From contig NZ_JAIHON010000003.1 of assembly GCF_021173675.1 (NCBI RefSeq), positions 310,001-374,000 of the forward strand: 64,000 bases of DNA, written 5' to 3'. The translations under genes were made by a program, and so were the position numbers. Source of the stretch: Streptomyces lincolnensis (GTDB lineage: Bacteria > Actinomycetota > Actinomycetes > Streptomycetales > Streptomycetaceae). A model generated the notes under the pieces. The model had not been told where the DNA came from, did no database searches, and worked only from the letters and a program-made list of their open reading frames with translations. Shown piece after piece: positions 16,457-25,255 of the stretch (position 1 is its first letter; the number at the start of each line of letters is the position of its first letter).

Positions 16457-17794
16457 CTACTCGACGGTGAAGCCCTGCTCCTTGCCGTACTTGATCGACG
16501 CGTCCTGCCAGGCCTTCAGGCCCTGCGCCAGCGTGGTGCTGGAGACATAGGCCTTGCCGACCGTGTCGTTGAAGATCGAGTTGGCGTACTGCTGGAAGGG
16601 CAGGTACGACCAGTCGCTCGCGACGTTCGCGGCCGACTCGGCGAAGATCTTGTTCGCCTCCTGGCCGCCGAAGTACTCGAACTTCTTGCTCTGGAACGCG
16701 GGGGACTCCAGCTCCGCCTTGGTGGCGGGGAAGGCGCCTTCCGACACACGGGTCGCGACACCGTCACCGGAGTTGGCGTACTCGACGAAGGCGTAGGCGA
16801 GTTCCTTGTTCTTGCCCAGCGCGGGCAGCACCAGCGAGCTGCCGCCGTTCTCCGCGCTCGCCTTCTCGCCCTTGGTCCAGGCCGGCATCGGGGCCGCGCG
16901 CCAGTCGCCCGCGGCGTTCGGCACACCGGTGGTGAAGTTGGCGGGCATCCAGGCGCCGGTGGTCAGCGTGGCGATGCTGCCGTCACCGAGGCCCTTGTAC
17001 CAGTCGTCGGTCCAGCCGGTGATCGGGGAGACGAGCTTCTCGTCGATCATCTTCTGCCAGACGGCCTCGTACTTCTTGGCGCCGGCGTCGTCGAAGTTGA
17101 TGGAGACCTTGGTGCCGTCGACCTTGTAGGGGCGCGAACCGGCCTGCCACAGCATGGAGGTGGTGAAGCCCGCGTCACCGGCGTCGTTGGCGATGAACAC
17201 CTTGGGGTCGGCCTTGTGCAGCTTGCGGGCCGCCTCCAGGTACTCGTCCCAGGTGGTCGGGACGGCGATCTTGTACTTGTCGAAGACCTTCTTGTTGTAG
17301 AACATCGCCATCGGACCGGAGTCCATCGGCAGGCCGTAGACCTTGTCACCGTCGCTGACGGCGTTCCACGGGCCCGGCGTGTACTTCGAGGCGAGCTTGT
17401 CGGCGCCGAACGGGGCCAGGTCGGTCAGGCCCTTGGTGAGGGAGTACTGACCGAGCGCGAAGTACTCGATCTGCGCGACGTCGGGCACGCCCTTGCCGGC
17501 CGAGATGGCGTTCGACACCGCGGTGTAGTGCTTGTCGCCCGACCGCTCGCTGACGAGGTTGATCTTGACCTTGGGGTACTTCTTCTCGAAGTCGGCGGCG
17601 ACCGTCTTCAGCGTGGGCTCCCAGGCCCAGACATTGACCGTGCCGCCCTTCTTCAGGGCCGCCTGGATGTCCGCGGCGGAGACCTGCTTCTGCTCGGATC
17701 CGCTGTCGTCCGAGCTGCCACAGGCGGTGGCGCCCAGGGCGAGGGCGGAGACGAGGGCGAGGCCGCGCAGGATGCGGCTCGTTGTTCTGCGCAT
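16457..17794 (-). CDS. Sugar ABC transporter substrate-binding lipoprotein
   Basis: 445 residues from an ATG at 17794; the frame extends further up but the preceding His/Pro-rich stretch is not signal-like. LVSALALGATACGSSDD is a lipoprotein signal with the acylated Cys in the TAC context. The mature part follows the MalE/UgpB fold of cluster-D binding proteins: GTVNVWAWEPTLKTVAADFEKKYP, VPDVAQIEYFALGQY, YGLPMDSGPMAMFYNKKVFDKY and PTTWDEYLEAARKL. It should deliver galacto-oligosaccharides to the two permeases encoded upstream. Stop is followed by a strong hairpin, as is common for binding proteins expressed above their permeases. Confidence 0.92.
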   Translation of the reverse strand: MRRTTSRILRGLALVSALALGATACGSSDDSGSEQKQVSAADIQAALKKGGTVNVWAWEPTLKTVAADFEKKYPKVKINLVSERSGDKHYTAVSNAISAGKGVPDVAQIEYFALGQYSLTKGLTDLAPFGADKLASKYTPGPWNAVSDGDKVYGLPMDSGPMAMFYNKKVFDKYKIAVPTTWDEYLEAARKLHKADPKVFIANDAGDAGFTTSMLWQAGSRPYKVDGTKVSINFDDAGAKKYEAVWQKMIDEKLVSPITGWTDDWYKGLGDGSIATLTTGAWMPANFTTGVPNAAGDWRAAPMPAWTKGEKASAENGGSSLVLPALGKNKELAYAFVEYANSGDGVATRVSEGAFPATKAELESPAFQSKKFEYFGGQEANKIFAESAANVASDWSYLPFQQYANSIFNDTVGKAYVSSTTLAQGLKAWQDASIKYGKEQGFTVE

Positions 17795-17877
17795 GGAGGT
17801 GCTTCCACTTCGTCGTGGGTGGGACAGGTGAGGGTGGGGGTGGTACGGGTGGTGCTCAATCGTGGGGTCTGGGGGCG

Positions 17878-18798
17878 TCATTCCTTGACGCTTCCCGCGG
17901 CGAGTCCGGACTGCCAGTACTTCTGGAGCAGCAGGAACACCGCGATCAGCGGCACGATGGTCAGGAGCGAACCGGTGATCACCAGGTTGAAGATCACGTC
18001 ACCGCCGATGGTCTGCGCCTGGGCGCTCCAGGAGCTGAGCCCCAGGGTCAGCGGATACCAGTTCGGGTCCTTCAGCATGATCAGCGGAAGGAAGTAGTTG
18101 TTCCAGGTGGCGACCGTGGTGAACAGCAGGACCGTCACGATGCCCGGGGCCAGCAGCGGCAGGGAGACCTGGAAGAAGGTCCGCACCTCGCTCGCGCCGT
18201 CCATCCGGGCCGCTTCCAGCAGCTCGGTCGGGATCGCCTCGGCCGCGAACACCCACATCAGATACAGACCGAACGGCGAGACCAGCGACGGGATGATCAC
18301 CGCCCAGGGGGTGTCGGTCAGCCCCATCTTGCTGAACATCAGGAACGTCGGCACCGCGAGGGCCGTACCCGGCACGGCCACCGCGCCGATCACCACGGCG
18401 AAGATCGCGCGCTTGCCGGGGAAGTCGAACTTCGCGAGCGCGTAACCGCCCAGGACCGCCAGCAGCGTGGCACCGCCCGCGCCGAGCACCACGTAGAGCA
18501 GGGTGTTCAGCAGCCAGCGGCCGAAGATGCCGTCGTGGTAGGTGAAGGTGTCCCGGATGTTGTCCCAGAAGGCGAAGTCGCCCGCGAACCACAGGCCGTT
18601 GGAGTCGCCCAGACCCGCCTGGGTCTTGGTGGAGTTGATGACCAGCCAGATCAGCGGGACGACCGTGTAGAGCACCATCAGGGCCATCAGCGCGGTCAGC
18701 AGCTTGCTGCGCCTGGGCTTGCCCGGTGTGTGCCTGCGCGGGCTGCGCAGACGCGGGGCGCTCTTGGTGGGAGCGGGGGTGGCGACGGAAGTGGTCAT
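17878..18798 (-). CDS. Carbohydrate ABC transporter permease (MalG/CUT1 type)
   Basis: 306 residues from an ATG at 18798, with AGGGAGCG upstream; it starts 4 bp beyond the stop of the preceding permease gene, so the two are translationally close. Six membrane helices are visible, beginning LLTALMALMVLYTVVPLIWLVIN. The cytosolic EAA loop EAARMDGASEVRTFFQVSLPLLAPG is the contact site for the ATPase subunit. No ATPase gene is present in the locus; in Streptomyces such CUT1 systems share the multi-task ATPase MsiK encoded elsewhere. Confidence 0.93.
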   Translation of the reverse strand: MTTSVATPAPTKSAPRLRSPRRHTPGKPRRSKLLTALMALMVLYTVVPLIWLVINSTKTQAGLGDSNGLWFAGDFAFWDNIRDTFTYHDGIFGRWLLNTLLYVVLGAGGATLLAVLGGYALAKFDFPGKRAIFAVVIGAVAVPGTALAVPTFLMFSKMGLTDTPWAVIIPSLVSPFGLYLMWVFAAEAIPTELLEAARMDGASEVRTFFQVSLPLLAPGIVTVLLFTTVATWNNYFLPLIMLKDPNWYPLTLGLSSWSAQAQTIGGDVIFNLVITGSLLTIVPLIAVFLLLQKYWQSGLAAGSVKE

Positions 18799-18802
18799 CG
18801 GG

Positions 18803-19729
18803 TCACGCTCCCTTGCGCATGCCGCGCAGCTGCACGACATAGGCGACCACCATCGTGATCACGCCCATGATGATGGCGACGGTCGCGGAGTAGTTGTGCT
18901 GCTGGCCGTTGAAGGACAGCGAGTACGTGTAGAAGTTCGGCGTGTAGTCGGTGGTGATGGAGTTCAGCGCCAGCGGACGCAGGATGCTCGGCTCGTTGAA
19001 GAGCTGGAAGCTGCCGATGATCGAGAAGATGGTCGCGATCACGATCGCGCCCCGGATCGCGGGCAGCTTGATCGAGGTGATCACCCGCAGCTGACCCGCC
19101 CCGTCGATCTCGGCCGCCTCGTACAGCGAGGACGGCACGACGCGCAGCGCCGAGTAGAAGATCAGCATGTTGTAGCCGACGAACTCCCAGGTCACGATGT
19201 TGCCGATGGAGGCCAGCACCCAGTCGGGGGAGAGCAGGTTGGGCAGCGTCACGCCGAAGGCGGAGTTGATGTCGCCGACCAGGCCGTACTTCGTGCCGTA
19301 CATGAAGCCCCACATCAGGGTGGCGACCACCGCGGGCACCGCGTACGGCAGGAAGATCGTGATCCGGAAGAAGCTCTTGCCGTACAGTCGCCCGCTGTCC
19401 AGTGCCAGCGCGACCAGCAGGGCGATGCCGAGCATGATCGGCACCTGGATCACCAGGAACAGGCCGACCCGGCCGACCGAGTCCCAGAACTGCTCGTCCT
19501 TGAACGCCTGCGTGTAGTTGTCCAGGCCGACGAACTGGTTGCCGCCGATGAGCTGGTTGCGATAGAGGCTCAGGTAGACCGAGTACACGATCGGTGCCAG
19601 GAAGACCAGGGCGAAGACGGCCACGAAGGGACCGATGAACCCCCACCCCGTCCAGGAGCGCCGGTCCTTTCGCGCCGGGGGTGGTGCCGACCGCGGCTGG
19701 GCGGCCGCCGGCGGTTGCAGCGTCGTCAT
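18803..19729 (-). CDS. Sugar ABC transporter permease (MalF/CUT1 type)
   Basis: 308 residues from an ATG at 19729 with a CGAGGAACG ribosome site; a longer frame to 19750 is less likely. Six membrane helices follow a Pro/Ala-rich cytosolic start (GFIGPFVAVFALVFLAPIVYSVYLSLY). The EAA loop is EAAEIDGAGQLRVITSIKLPAIRG. It pairs with the permease directly downstream. First gene of the operon; two LacI-type operators lie 78-138 bp before the start, so the whole importer and beta-galactosidase are expected to be induced by galactan products. Confidence 0.93.
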   Translation of the reverse strand: MTTLQPPAAAQPRSAPPPARKDRRSWTGWGFIGPFVAVFALVFLAPIVYSVYLSLYRNQLIGGNQFVGLDNYTQAFKDEQFWDSVGRVGLFLVIQVPIMLGIALLVALALDSGRLYGKSFFRITIFLPYAVPAVVATLMWGFMYGTKYGLVGDINSAFGVTLPNLLSPDWVLASIGNIVTWEFVGYNMLIFYSALRVVPSSLYEAAEIDGAGQLRVITSIKLPAIRGAIVIATIFSIIGSFQLFNEPSILRPLALNSITTDYTPNFYTYSLSFNGQQHNYSATVAIIMGVITMVVAYVVQLRGMRKGA

Positions 19730-19806
19730 TGTCGTTCCTCGCTCGTCCACGTCCTGGAACCGGTGGTGCGGATCCGGACGCCCGTCGCGGGTCCAGCGCC
19801 ACCGCG

Positions 19807-19822
19807 ATGTTTACGCAAACAT
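19807..19822. promoter_or_regulatory. LacI-family operator, copy 1
   Basis: ATGTTTACGCAAACAT, a near-perfect 16-bp palindrome with central CG typical of LacI/GalR operators. It lies in the divergent region between the importer operon (start 19729) and the LacI gene (start 19964). Confidence 0.85.
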
Positions 19823-19824
19823 CA

Positions 19825-19841
19825 GCCCTTCCGGAAAGGGC
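19825..19841. promoter_or_regulatory. Short hairpin between the two LacI operators
   Basis: GCCCTT (19825-19830) and AAGGGC (19836-19841) around CCGGA form an inverted repeat exactly between the two operators. It may be a promoter-region structure or chance. Confidence 0.3.
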
Positions 19842-19851
19842 GCAAGCTGTT

Positions 19852-19867
19852 ATGTTTACGTAAACAT
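19852..19867. promoter_or_regulatory. LacI-family operator, copy 2
   Basis: ATGTTTACGTAAACAT, a perfect 16-bp palindrome that differs from copy 1 by one base. The two copies are 45 bp centre to centre (about four helical turns), which would let two repressor dimers meet on one face and control both divergent promoters. Confidence 0.88.
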
Positions 19868-19963
19868 CCGATGGCGGCATGTCTACACTGCCCCGTCGGC
19901 GGGGGTCAAGGGTCCTCCGGGGAAACAGTGACGTGAACAGCGGTGAGAGGTGGCTGACGGCGA

Positions 19964-21064
19964 GTGGAGACGGTGGGAAGAACGCCGACGAACCCGTCGG
20001 GCGACGGGCCGAAACGCGTCCGTGGCCGGCTCCGGCGCGGTGGGCGGGCCAGTGCCTCCATGGCGGATGTCGCCCGGCTGGCGGGCGTGTCGTCGCAGAC
20101 CGTCTCCCGGGTCTCCAACGGTTACGCCGGTGTGAACGAGGAGACCCGCCGCCAGGTCCTCGCCGCCATGAAGGAACTCGGCTACCGGCCCAACAGCGCG
20201 GCCCGCGCCCTCAAGCGCGGCGAGTTCCGTACCATAGGTGTGATCACCTTCACCCTGTCCACCACCGGCAACGTGCGCACCCTGGAGGCGATCGCCACCT
20301 CCGCCGCGGCCGAGGGGTACGCGGTGACGCTGCTGCCCGTCGCCATGCCGACCCAGGACGAGGTGCGGGGCGCGTTCTCCCGGCTGGAGGAGCTCGCCGT
20401 CGACGCGGTCATCGTCATCATGGAGGTCCACCTCCTCGACGCCGCGACCGTCACCCTGCCGCCGCACGTCCAGGTCGTGGTGGTCGACTCCGACGCCGGT
20501 GACCGCTACACGGTCGTGGACACCGACCAGCACAGCGGCAGCCGCATCGCCGTCCGCCATCTGCTCGACCTGGGCCACCGGACCGTCTGGCATCTGGGCG
20601 GCCCCGAGGACTCGTTCGCCGCCCAGCGACGCACCGACGCCTGGCGCTCCGCCCTGGAGGAGGCCGGCCGCCCCGTGCCGCCCCTCGTGCGCGGCGACTG
20701 GTCGGCCGAGTCCGGCTACCGGGTCGGCCTCGAACTCGCCGCCCAGCAGGAGTGCACCGCCGTCTTCGCGGCCAACGACCAGATGGCCCTGGGCCTGCTG
20801 CGCGCCCTCCACGAACGCGGCCGACGCGTACCCGAGGACGTCAGCGTCATCGGCTTCGACGACATCCCCGAGGCCGGCTCCTTCCTGCCCCCACTCACCA
20901 CGCTCCACCAGGACTTCGCCGAGGTGGGACGCCTCTGCGTCGAGGCCGTGCTGCGCAAGATGCGCCAGGTCGGCCCGGAACGGGGCACGACGTTGGTACC
21001 GACCCGGCTGGTGGAACGCGCGAGTACGGCGCCGCCGCCGGTGGGGGGTGGCGGGGGAGGGTGA
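19964..21064 (+). CDS. LacI-family transcriptional repressor of the galactan locus
   Basis: 366 residues from a GTG at 19964; an ATG at 20060 would begin directly at the DNA-binding domain, so the first 32 basic residues are uncertain. MADVARLAGVSSQTVSRVSN is the LacI helix-turn-helix with its hinge helix (YRPNSAARALKRG). The rest is the periplasmic-binding-protein-like sensor (VVVVDSDAGDRYTVVDTDQHSG, AVFAANDQMALGLLRALHERGRRVPEDVSVIGFDDIPEA). It is divergent from the importer operon and faces two matching operators, so it almost certainly represses that operon and itself, releasing on binding a galactan-derived sugar. The tail ends in a glycine run. Confidence 0.92.
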   Translation: METVGRTPTNPSGDGPKRVRGRLRRGGRASASMADVARLAGVSSQTVSRVSNGYAGVNEETRRQVLAAMKELGYRPNSAARALKRGEFRTIGVITFTLSTTGNVRTLEAIATSAAAEGYAVTLLPVAMPTQDEVRGAFSRLEELAVDAVIVIMEVHLLDAATVTLPPHVQVVVVDSDAGDRYTVVDTDQHSGSRIAVRHLLDLGHRTVWHLGGPEDSFAAQRRTDAWRSALEEAGRPVPPLVRGDWSAESGYRVGLELAAQQECTAVFAANDQMALGLLRALHERGRRVPEDVSVIGFDDIPEAGSFLPPLTTLHQDFAEVGRLCVEAVLRKMRQVGPERGTTLVPTRLVERASTAPPPVGGGGGG

Positions 21065-21621
21065 CGGCCGGGACCGGACCTTGCGGTCGGCGGGACGTGG
21101 CTCGGTGGGTCCGTGGTCGTCGGGGTTCTGTGCAGCGGCCCTGGGCTTGACGGGCGGCCCGCGTCACCGGGCCGACCGTGAGTCAGGGCAGGTGGGAGGT
21201 CTCCTCGGGGCGCCGGCCGTGCACCGGGGGTGGGCTCGGGTCGGCGGTCGGCCTGCGCTGCAGACCAGGGGCCGGGCAGCTGCCCGCGTCGGCCGCGGCA
21301 CCGGTTTGCGGCCGGGCCCGGGGCACGCCCTGGGGACGGGGCCAGCAGCGGAACTCCGCCCCAACGGCTAGGGGCGGGGCCGGCCGTCGCCGCGCGCAGT
21401 GCTGAGGGCGTCCCGGGGAGGGCTTCGCCCTACTGGGCCGCTCCTTGCTCCACCGGGCCAACTCCGTTCACCCGGCTACGAGTCGCTCTCACGTCCACCA
21501 GCACCCCTGTGGACCCGCTCCCGGATGTCTGTGTGGGGCCGGGGTGCTCGGTGCGTAGGAGCAGGGCGCCGGGGGCGGGCGGTGCTGTGGCCCAGGCCAC
21601 GTCGGTGACGAGACGGGGGGC
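21065..21621. other. 557-bp gene-free stretch
   Basis: No frame here shows the third-position G/C pattern of the neighbours over a useful length, and no RNA gene, clear terminator or insertion-sequence end was recognised. It separates the LacI gene from the hypothetical gene at 21622. It could be a decayed region. Confidence 0.5.
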
Positions 21622-22233
21622 ATGTCGGAGGGATCGGGGGGCGGGCTACCGTTGCGTGAAGTCTCTCTGTCCCCACCGGAATCAGTTCGGACGGCCCCGG
21701 AAGTGCTCGCAGAACTCTCCCCGCTCATCGCCGCGACCTCCCAGTGGCTGACCTGTGCCTACCCGTCGGGCGGCGGCGCGCTCGCCTCCGCGCTGTGCGA
21801 GGTGCAGGCACGGCAGGCCGTGACGGTCGCCGCCTGGCTGCGGTACCCCACGCCGATGGACGCCGCCCTGGTCCACATGGCCGGCCCCGGCGGCTCCACC
21901 CGGCTGGACTGGCTCACGGGCGGCACGGACGGGCCCGACGCCCAGGACCCGGACGAGCACGCCTGGCGGAGCTGGGTCGACGAGGTCGTGGCGAGCTGGG
22001 CGGCCTGTCTGCTCACCGACCCGGACCTGGCCGACCGGGCCGTGGCCGCGATCGCCGAGGGCGGCCGAACCGCCGCCACGGTCGCCGAGTTCCGCCGCCT
22101 GACCGCGCCCGACGACACCGACCGCCGGGCGGCCGCCCTGCTGCGCCACCCGGACCTCCTCGCCCCGGTGGCGGATCTGCACCGGGACCAGCTGGTGGAA
22201 CGGCTGCGGCCGGGGCGGGCGCTCATCGCCTGA
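21622..22233 (+). CDS. Hypothetical protein
   Basis: 203 residues from an ATG at 21622 with ACGGGGGG upstream. Strong codon bias supports a real gene. Features: a helical N-terminal part (APEVLAELSPLIAATSQWLTCAYP), ALCEVQARQAVTVAAWLRYP, and an acidic middle (GTDGPDAQDPDEHAWRSWVDEVVASWAACLL). No signal, membrane helix or catalytic motif was recognised, and I do not assign a family. Convergent with the hemerythrin gene. Confidence 0.7.
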   Translation: MSEGSGGGLPLREVSLSPPESVRTAPEVLAELSPLIAATSQWLTCAYPSGGGALASALCEVQARQAVTVAAWLRYPTPMDAALVHMAGPGGSTRLDWLTGGTDGPDAQDPDEHAWRSWVDEVVASWAACLLTDPDLADRAVAAIAEGGRTAATVAEFRRLTAPDDTDRRAAALLRHPDLLAPVADLHRDQLVERLRPGRALIA

Positions 22234-22293
22234 CGCCTGACGGTGGCGCCCGCCGGAGCCGGGCCGGGAGCGGGCAGTCGTACCCAGCCGTAC

Positions 22294-22857
22294 TCAGCCG
22301 TGCTTGCCGCGTCCCGTCAGCGCGTCCCGCAGCCGGTCGACCAGTCCCGCACCCGGGGCCAGCAGCTTGTTGGCCGGCGGGGTGTCCGGAGCGGAGGGGT
22401 GCGGCCTGGTCGGGGCCACCTTCTTGGCCATGCGGACCTTGTCACCCAGGTCGTTCAGCGCGTCGGCCGGGCAGGCCACCCGCAGTTGGGGGAAGAGGTT
22501 CTCCTCCTCGTCGGCGATGTGGGAGCGGATCTCGCTCATGAGCAGGGTGATCAGCCGGTCGAACTCGGGGTCGTCCGCCTCGCAGCCCTCCAGATCCTTC
22601 ATGATCCGCTCGGCCTTGGAGTGGTCCTCGATCTCCCGGTCCGCCATGGTGTTCCCGTTGACCAGGTGTTCCCGCACGGCCGGGTAGAGATAGGCCTCCT
22701 CGGCCACCGAGTGGCGCACCAGTTCCATGGTGGCCTGGTCGGCGTGGACCTTGCGGTCCTTGTCACCCGACGGCAGCGCCTCGATCCGGCCGAAGATCTC
22801 CTCGACCTCCCGGTGATCGGTCACCAGCTCGTCGATGACGTCTCCTCCGTGTCCCAT
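22294..22857 (-). CDS. Hemerythrin HHE-domain protein
   Basis: 187 residues from an ATG at 22857 with a GGAGG ribosome site. The His/Glu ligand pattern of the HHE four-helix bundle is visible: DELVTDHREVEEIFGRIEAL, MELVRHSVAEEAYLYPAVREH, DREIEDHSKAERIMKDLEG, and MSEIRSHIADEEENLFPQL. It should bind a di-iron centre; roles in this family include oxygen or nitric-oxide sensing and iron handling. The C-terminal 60 residues are a Pro/Lys-rich tail. The decayed molybdopterin oxidoreductase remnant lies directly upstream on the same strand. Confidence 0.9.
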   Translation of the reverse strand: MGHGGDVIDELVTDHREVEEIFGRIEALPSGDKDRKVHADQATMELVRHSVAEEAYLYPAVREHLVNGNTMADREIEDHSKAERIMKDLEGCEADDPEFDRLITLLMSEIRSHIADEEENLFPQLRVACPADALNDLGDKVRMAKKVAPTRPHPSAPDTPPANKLLAPGAGLVDRLRDALTGRGKHG

Positions 22858-22984
22858 GCCCTTCACCTCCAGCCAGTCGGCGGCGGCTCCGGTCGGAACC
22901 GCCGACTCCCGAGTGCCCAGGCGGGTGCGACCTACGCCTGGGCACAGCTGTGTCAGTACCTGTGGGGGCGGCTCTTTGAACAGG

Positions 22985-23165
22985 GTGTTCGTCGCCGTTG
23001 AGCAGCGCCAGGTTGTGCTCGAACAGGGTGAGCACGGCGAGCGTGCAGTACTCCTCCAGGAACAGCTGACCGCTGGTGGAGAAGCCGATCGACCCCGGGC
23101 CGCGTTCGTCGAGCAACTCCCGGTCCGGGCCGCCACCAGATCCATCGCGGCGTTCGCCTGCCAGG
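22985..23165 (-). pseudogene. Remnant of a molybdopterin-dependent oxidoreductase
   Basis: Minus-strand translation in one frame gives RELLDERGPGSIGFSTSGQL, then FLEEYCTLAV, then LTLFEHNLALLNGDE; a second frame just upstream gives NAAMDLVAARTG. These match the N-terminal region of bacterial nitrate reductase/formate dehydrogenase-like molybdoenzymes (family pattern: EALDLV..R.RELLDERGPGSIGFYTSGQLFLEEYYTL, later a VIALFGHN-type segment; shown here only as short pieces). The frame changes within GCCCGGACCGGGAG, consistent with loss of one base, and the join of TLAV to LTLFEHN implies an internal deletion. No intact start, cofactor cysteines or remaining domains survive. Dead remnant; assignment is from memory of the family. 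Confidence 0.6.
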
Positions 23166-23275
23166 CGAACAGGTCCCCCGGGCCACGGCGGACCAAAGCC
23201 GCCCCGGTGGGTGTGGGCCGAGGCCATCACTGGAACCCGTCCGGGACACGGACGTACCACCTCCGGGGAGGCCAC

Positions 23276-24484
23276 GTGAGCGACGCCGTAGACGAACTCG
23301 ATGAACTGGATGAACTGTCCGGACGGGTGCGCGGGGAGGTGGCCCGGCGGGCGGAGCGGCTGTGGGAGGTCGCGCGGGAGCTGCACGCCGACCCGGAGTA
23401 CGCCTTCGAGGAGCACCGGGCCGCCGCCCTGCTGGGCGCCGAGCTGCAGCGCGAGGGGTTCGCGGTGGAGCGGGGCGTGGCCGGGCTGCCCACGGCCTTC
23501 GTCGCCCGGGCGGGCGCCCGCAGCCGCCCGTCCGTCGCCCTGCTGCTGGAGTACGACGCGCTGCCCGGCCTCGGACACGCCTGCGGCCACAATCTGATCG
23601 CCGCCGCCGGACTCGGCGCCGCCCTCGTCGCCCGGTCCGTCCTGGACGGGGACGACGGCACCGTCATGGCGGTGGGCACGCCCGCCGAGGAGGGCGGCGG
23701 AGGCAAGGTCGCCGAGGTCGACGCGGGAGTCTTCGACGACGTCGACGCGGCGCTGATGTTCCATCCGGGCGTCTACAGCTGGCAGTGGGCCCCGCTGACC
23801 GCGCAGGCCCAGTACCGGGTCGGTTTCCACGGCCGCGCCGCGCACCCCACCGGCAACCCCACCGAGGGCATCGACGCCCTCGCGGCGCTGATCCAGCTGT
23901 TCAACACCCTCGCCGTGGTCGGGCGGCGGCTGCCGGAGGGCTCGCACGTCCAGGGCATCGTCACGGACGGCGGCCGGGCGACGAACATCGTCCCCGAGTA
24001 CGCGGAAGGGCTCTTCGGTCTGCGCGCCGCGACGACCAAGGCCCTGGAGGACCTCGCCGGCGAGCTGCTCACCTGCGCGCACGGCGTGGCCCGGGCGACC
24101 GGAACGACGGCCTCGGTGGTCCGCGCCACGCTCCGCTACGAGCACTTCCGCGACAGCACGGTACTGTCCGGGCGGTTCGCCCGGCACCTGGAACGCACGG
24201 GCCTCACTCTGACACCGCCCGCACCGGGCGTGTACCTGGGCTCCTCCGACATCGGGAACGTCAGCGGACGTGTGCCCGCCATCCACCCCTTCGTCGCGAT
24301 CATGGATCCGGACGGCTCCGACCACACGCCCGAGTTCGCCGCCGCGGCCGCCTCCGAGCGTGGCCGTCAGGTGCTGCTGGCGGCCACGGAGGCGCTGGCC
24401 TGCACGGCGCTGGACGTGCTGCTGCGCCCGGAGGTGCGGGAGCGGGCGTGGATCGATCACGCGACGGGACTGGGCCTCGGCTGA
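23276..24484 (+). CDS. M20-family amidohydrolase/peptidase
   Basis: 402 residues from a GTG at 23276 with a GGGGAGG ribosome site; the frame is open further upstream but overlaps the remnant. Signatures of the M20D amidohydrolase group: VALLLEYDALPGLGHACGHN (metal-binding His around 100-105), AVGTPAEEGGGGKV with the catalytic Glu pair, MFHPGVYSWQW, and FHGRAAHPTGNPTEGIDAL in the lid/dimerisation domain. Relatives cleave N-acyl or p-aminobenzoyl-glutamate-type amides (AbgB-like). It ends LACTALDVLLRPEVRERAW. Cytosolic; a single gene, convergent with the phosphoesterase. Confidence 0.9.
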   Translation: MSDAVDELDELDELSGRVRGEVARRAERLWEVARELHADPEYAFEEHRAAALLGAELQREGFAVERGVAGLPTAFVARAGARSRPSVALLLEYDALPGLGHACGHNLIAAAGLGAALVARSVLDGDDGTVMAVGTPAEEGGGGKVAEVDAGVFDDVDAALMFHPGVYSWQWAPLTAQAQYRVGFHGRAAHPTGNPTEGIDALAALIQLFNTLAVVGRRLPEGSHVQGIVTDGGRATNIVPEYAEGLFGLRAATTKALEDLAGELLTCAHGVARATGTTASVVRATLRYEHFRDSTVLSGRFARHLERTGLTLTPPAPGVYLGSSDIGNVSGRVPAIHPFVAIMDPDGSDHTPEFAAAAASERGRQVLLAATEALACTALDVLLRPEVRERAWIDHATGLGLG

Positions 24485-24529
24485 CGCGGCGCGTCTCTGT
24501 GCGTGCGCCTCTGTCAGGGCGTGGGTCTG

Positions 24530-25255
24530 TCAGGACGTGTGCAGCTGGTAGACGTTGAAGGCGCGCCGGATCACCGGCTGGGCCACGTTCCGCACCCGTA
24601 CGCCCCCGGCCGTCATCCCGTGTTCCGTGCCCGCGTGGGCGTGCCCGTGCACGGAGAGATCCGCGCCCGCCGTGTCGATCGCCTCGGCGAGCAGATAGCT
24701 GCCGAGGAACGGGTAGATCTCCGGCGGCTCGCCCGCGAGGGTGTCCGCGACCGGGGAGAAGTGGGTGAGCGCCACCCGCACCTCGCAGTCCTGCCTCCCC
24801 AGGTCCTCCAACGCGGTGCGCAGGGCGTCGGCGCTGCGCCGGGTGTAGCGCACGAACTCCTTCATCAGCGGCTCGCCGAACTCCCCGGCACTGCGCCCGA
24901 CGAACCCGCCGCCGAAGCCCTTGGTCCCGGCGACGCCGACCCGGGTGCCGCCGCACTCCAGGACCGCGCCCTCACCCTCCAGGACCGCGACCCCCGCCTC
25001 CTGGAGGATGCCGGTGACCTTCTCCGGCTGTTCGTCGTGGTGGTCGTGGTTGCCGAGCACGGCGACGACCGGCACCGGCAGCCCCCGTACCTCCTGGGCC
25101 ACCACCCGGGCCTCCTCCGGGGTGCCGTGCCGGGTGAGGTCGCCGGCCAGGAGCAGCAGGTCGGCGCAGTCGGGCAGGGTGTCGAAGGCGGGCCGCAGCA
25201 GCCCCTGGCTGTCGGGCCCCATGTGGATGTCCCCCACGGCGGCGACGCGGATCAC
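24530..25255 (-). CDS. Calcineurin-like metallophosphoesterase
   Basis: 241 residues from a GTG at 25255 with a GGAGGAG ribosome site; its GTGA start overlaps the stop of the BON gene by 4 bp. Metal-binding motifs of the calcineurin fold are all present: VGDIHMG (residues 7-13), LLAGDLTRHG (about 37), VLGNHDHH (about 65), ALTHFSP (about 160) and VHGHAHAG (about 196). Expected to hydrolyse a phosphomono- or diester with two metal ions; substrate unknown. Third gene of the three-gene operon, suggesting a linked function with the nucleotidyltransferase. Confidence 0.9.
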   Translation of the reverse strand: MIRVAAVGDIHMGPDSQGLLRPAFDTLPDCADLLLLAGDLTRHGTPEEARVVAQEVRGLPVPVVAVLGNHDHHDEQPEKVTGILQEAGVAVLEGEGAVLECGGTRVGVAGTKGFGGGFVGRSAGEFGEPLMKEFVRYTRRSADALRTALEDLGRQDCEVRVALTHFSPVADTLAGEPPEIYPFLGSYLLAEAIDTAGADLSVHGHAHAGTEHGMTAGGVRVRNVAQPVIRRAFNVYQLHTS

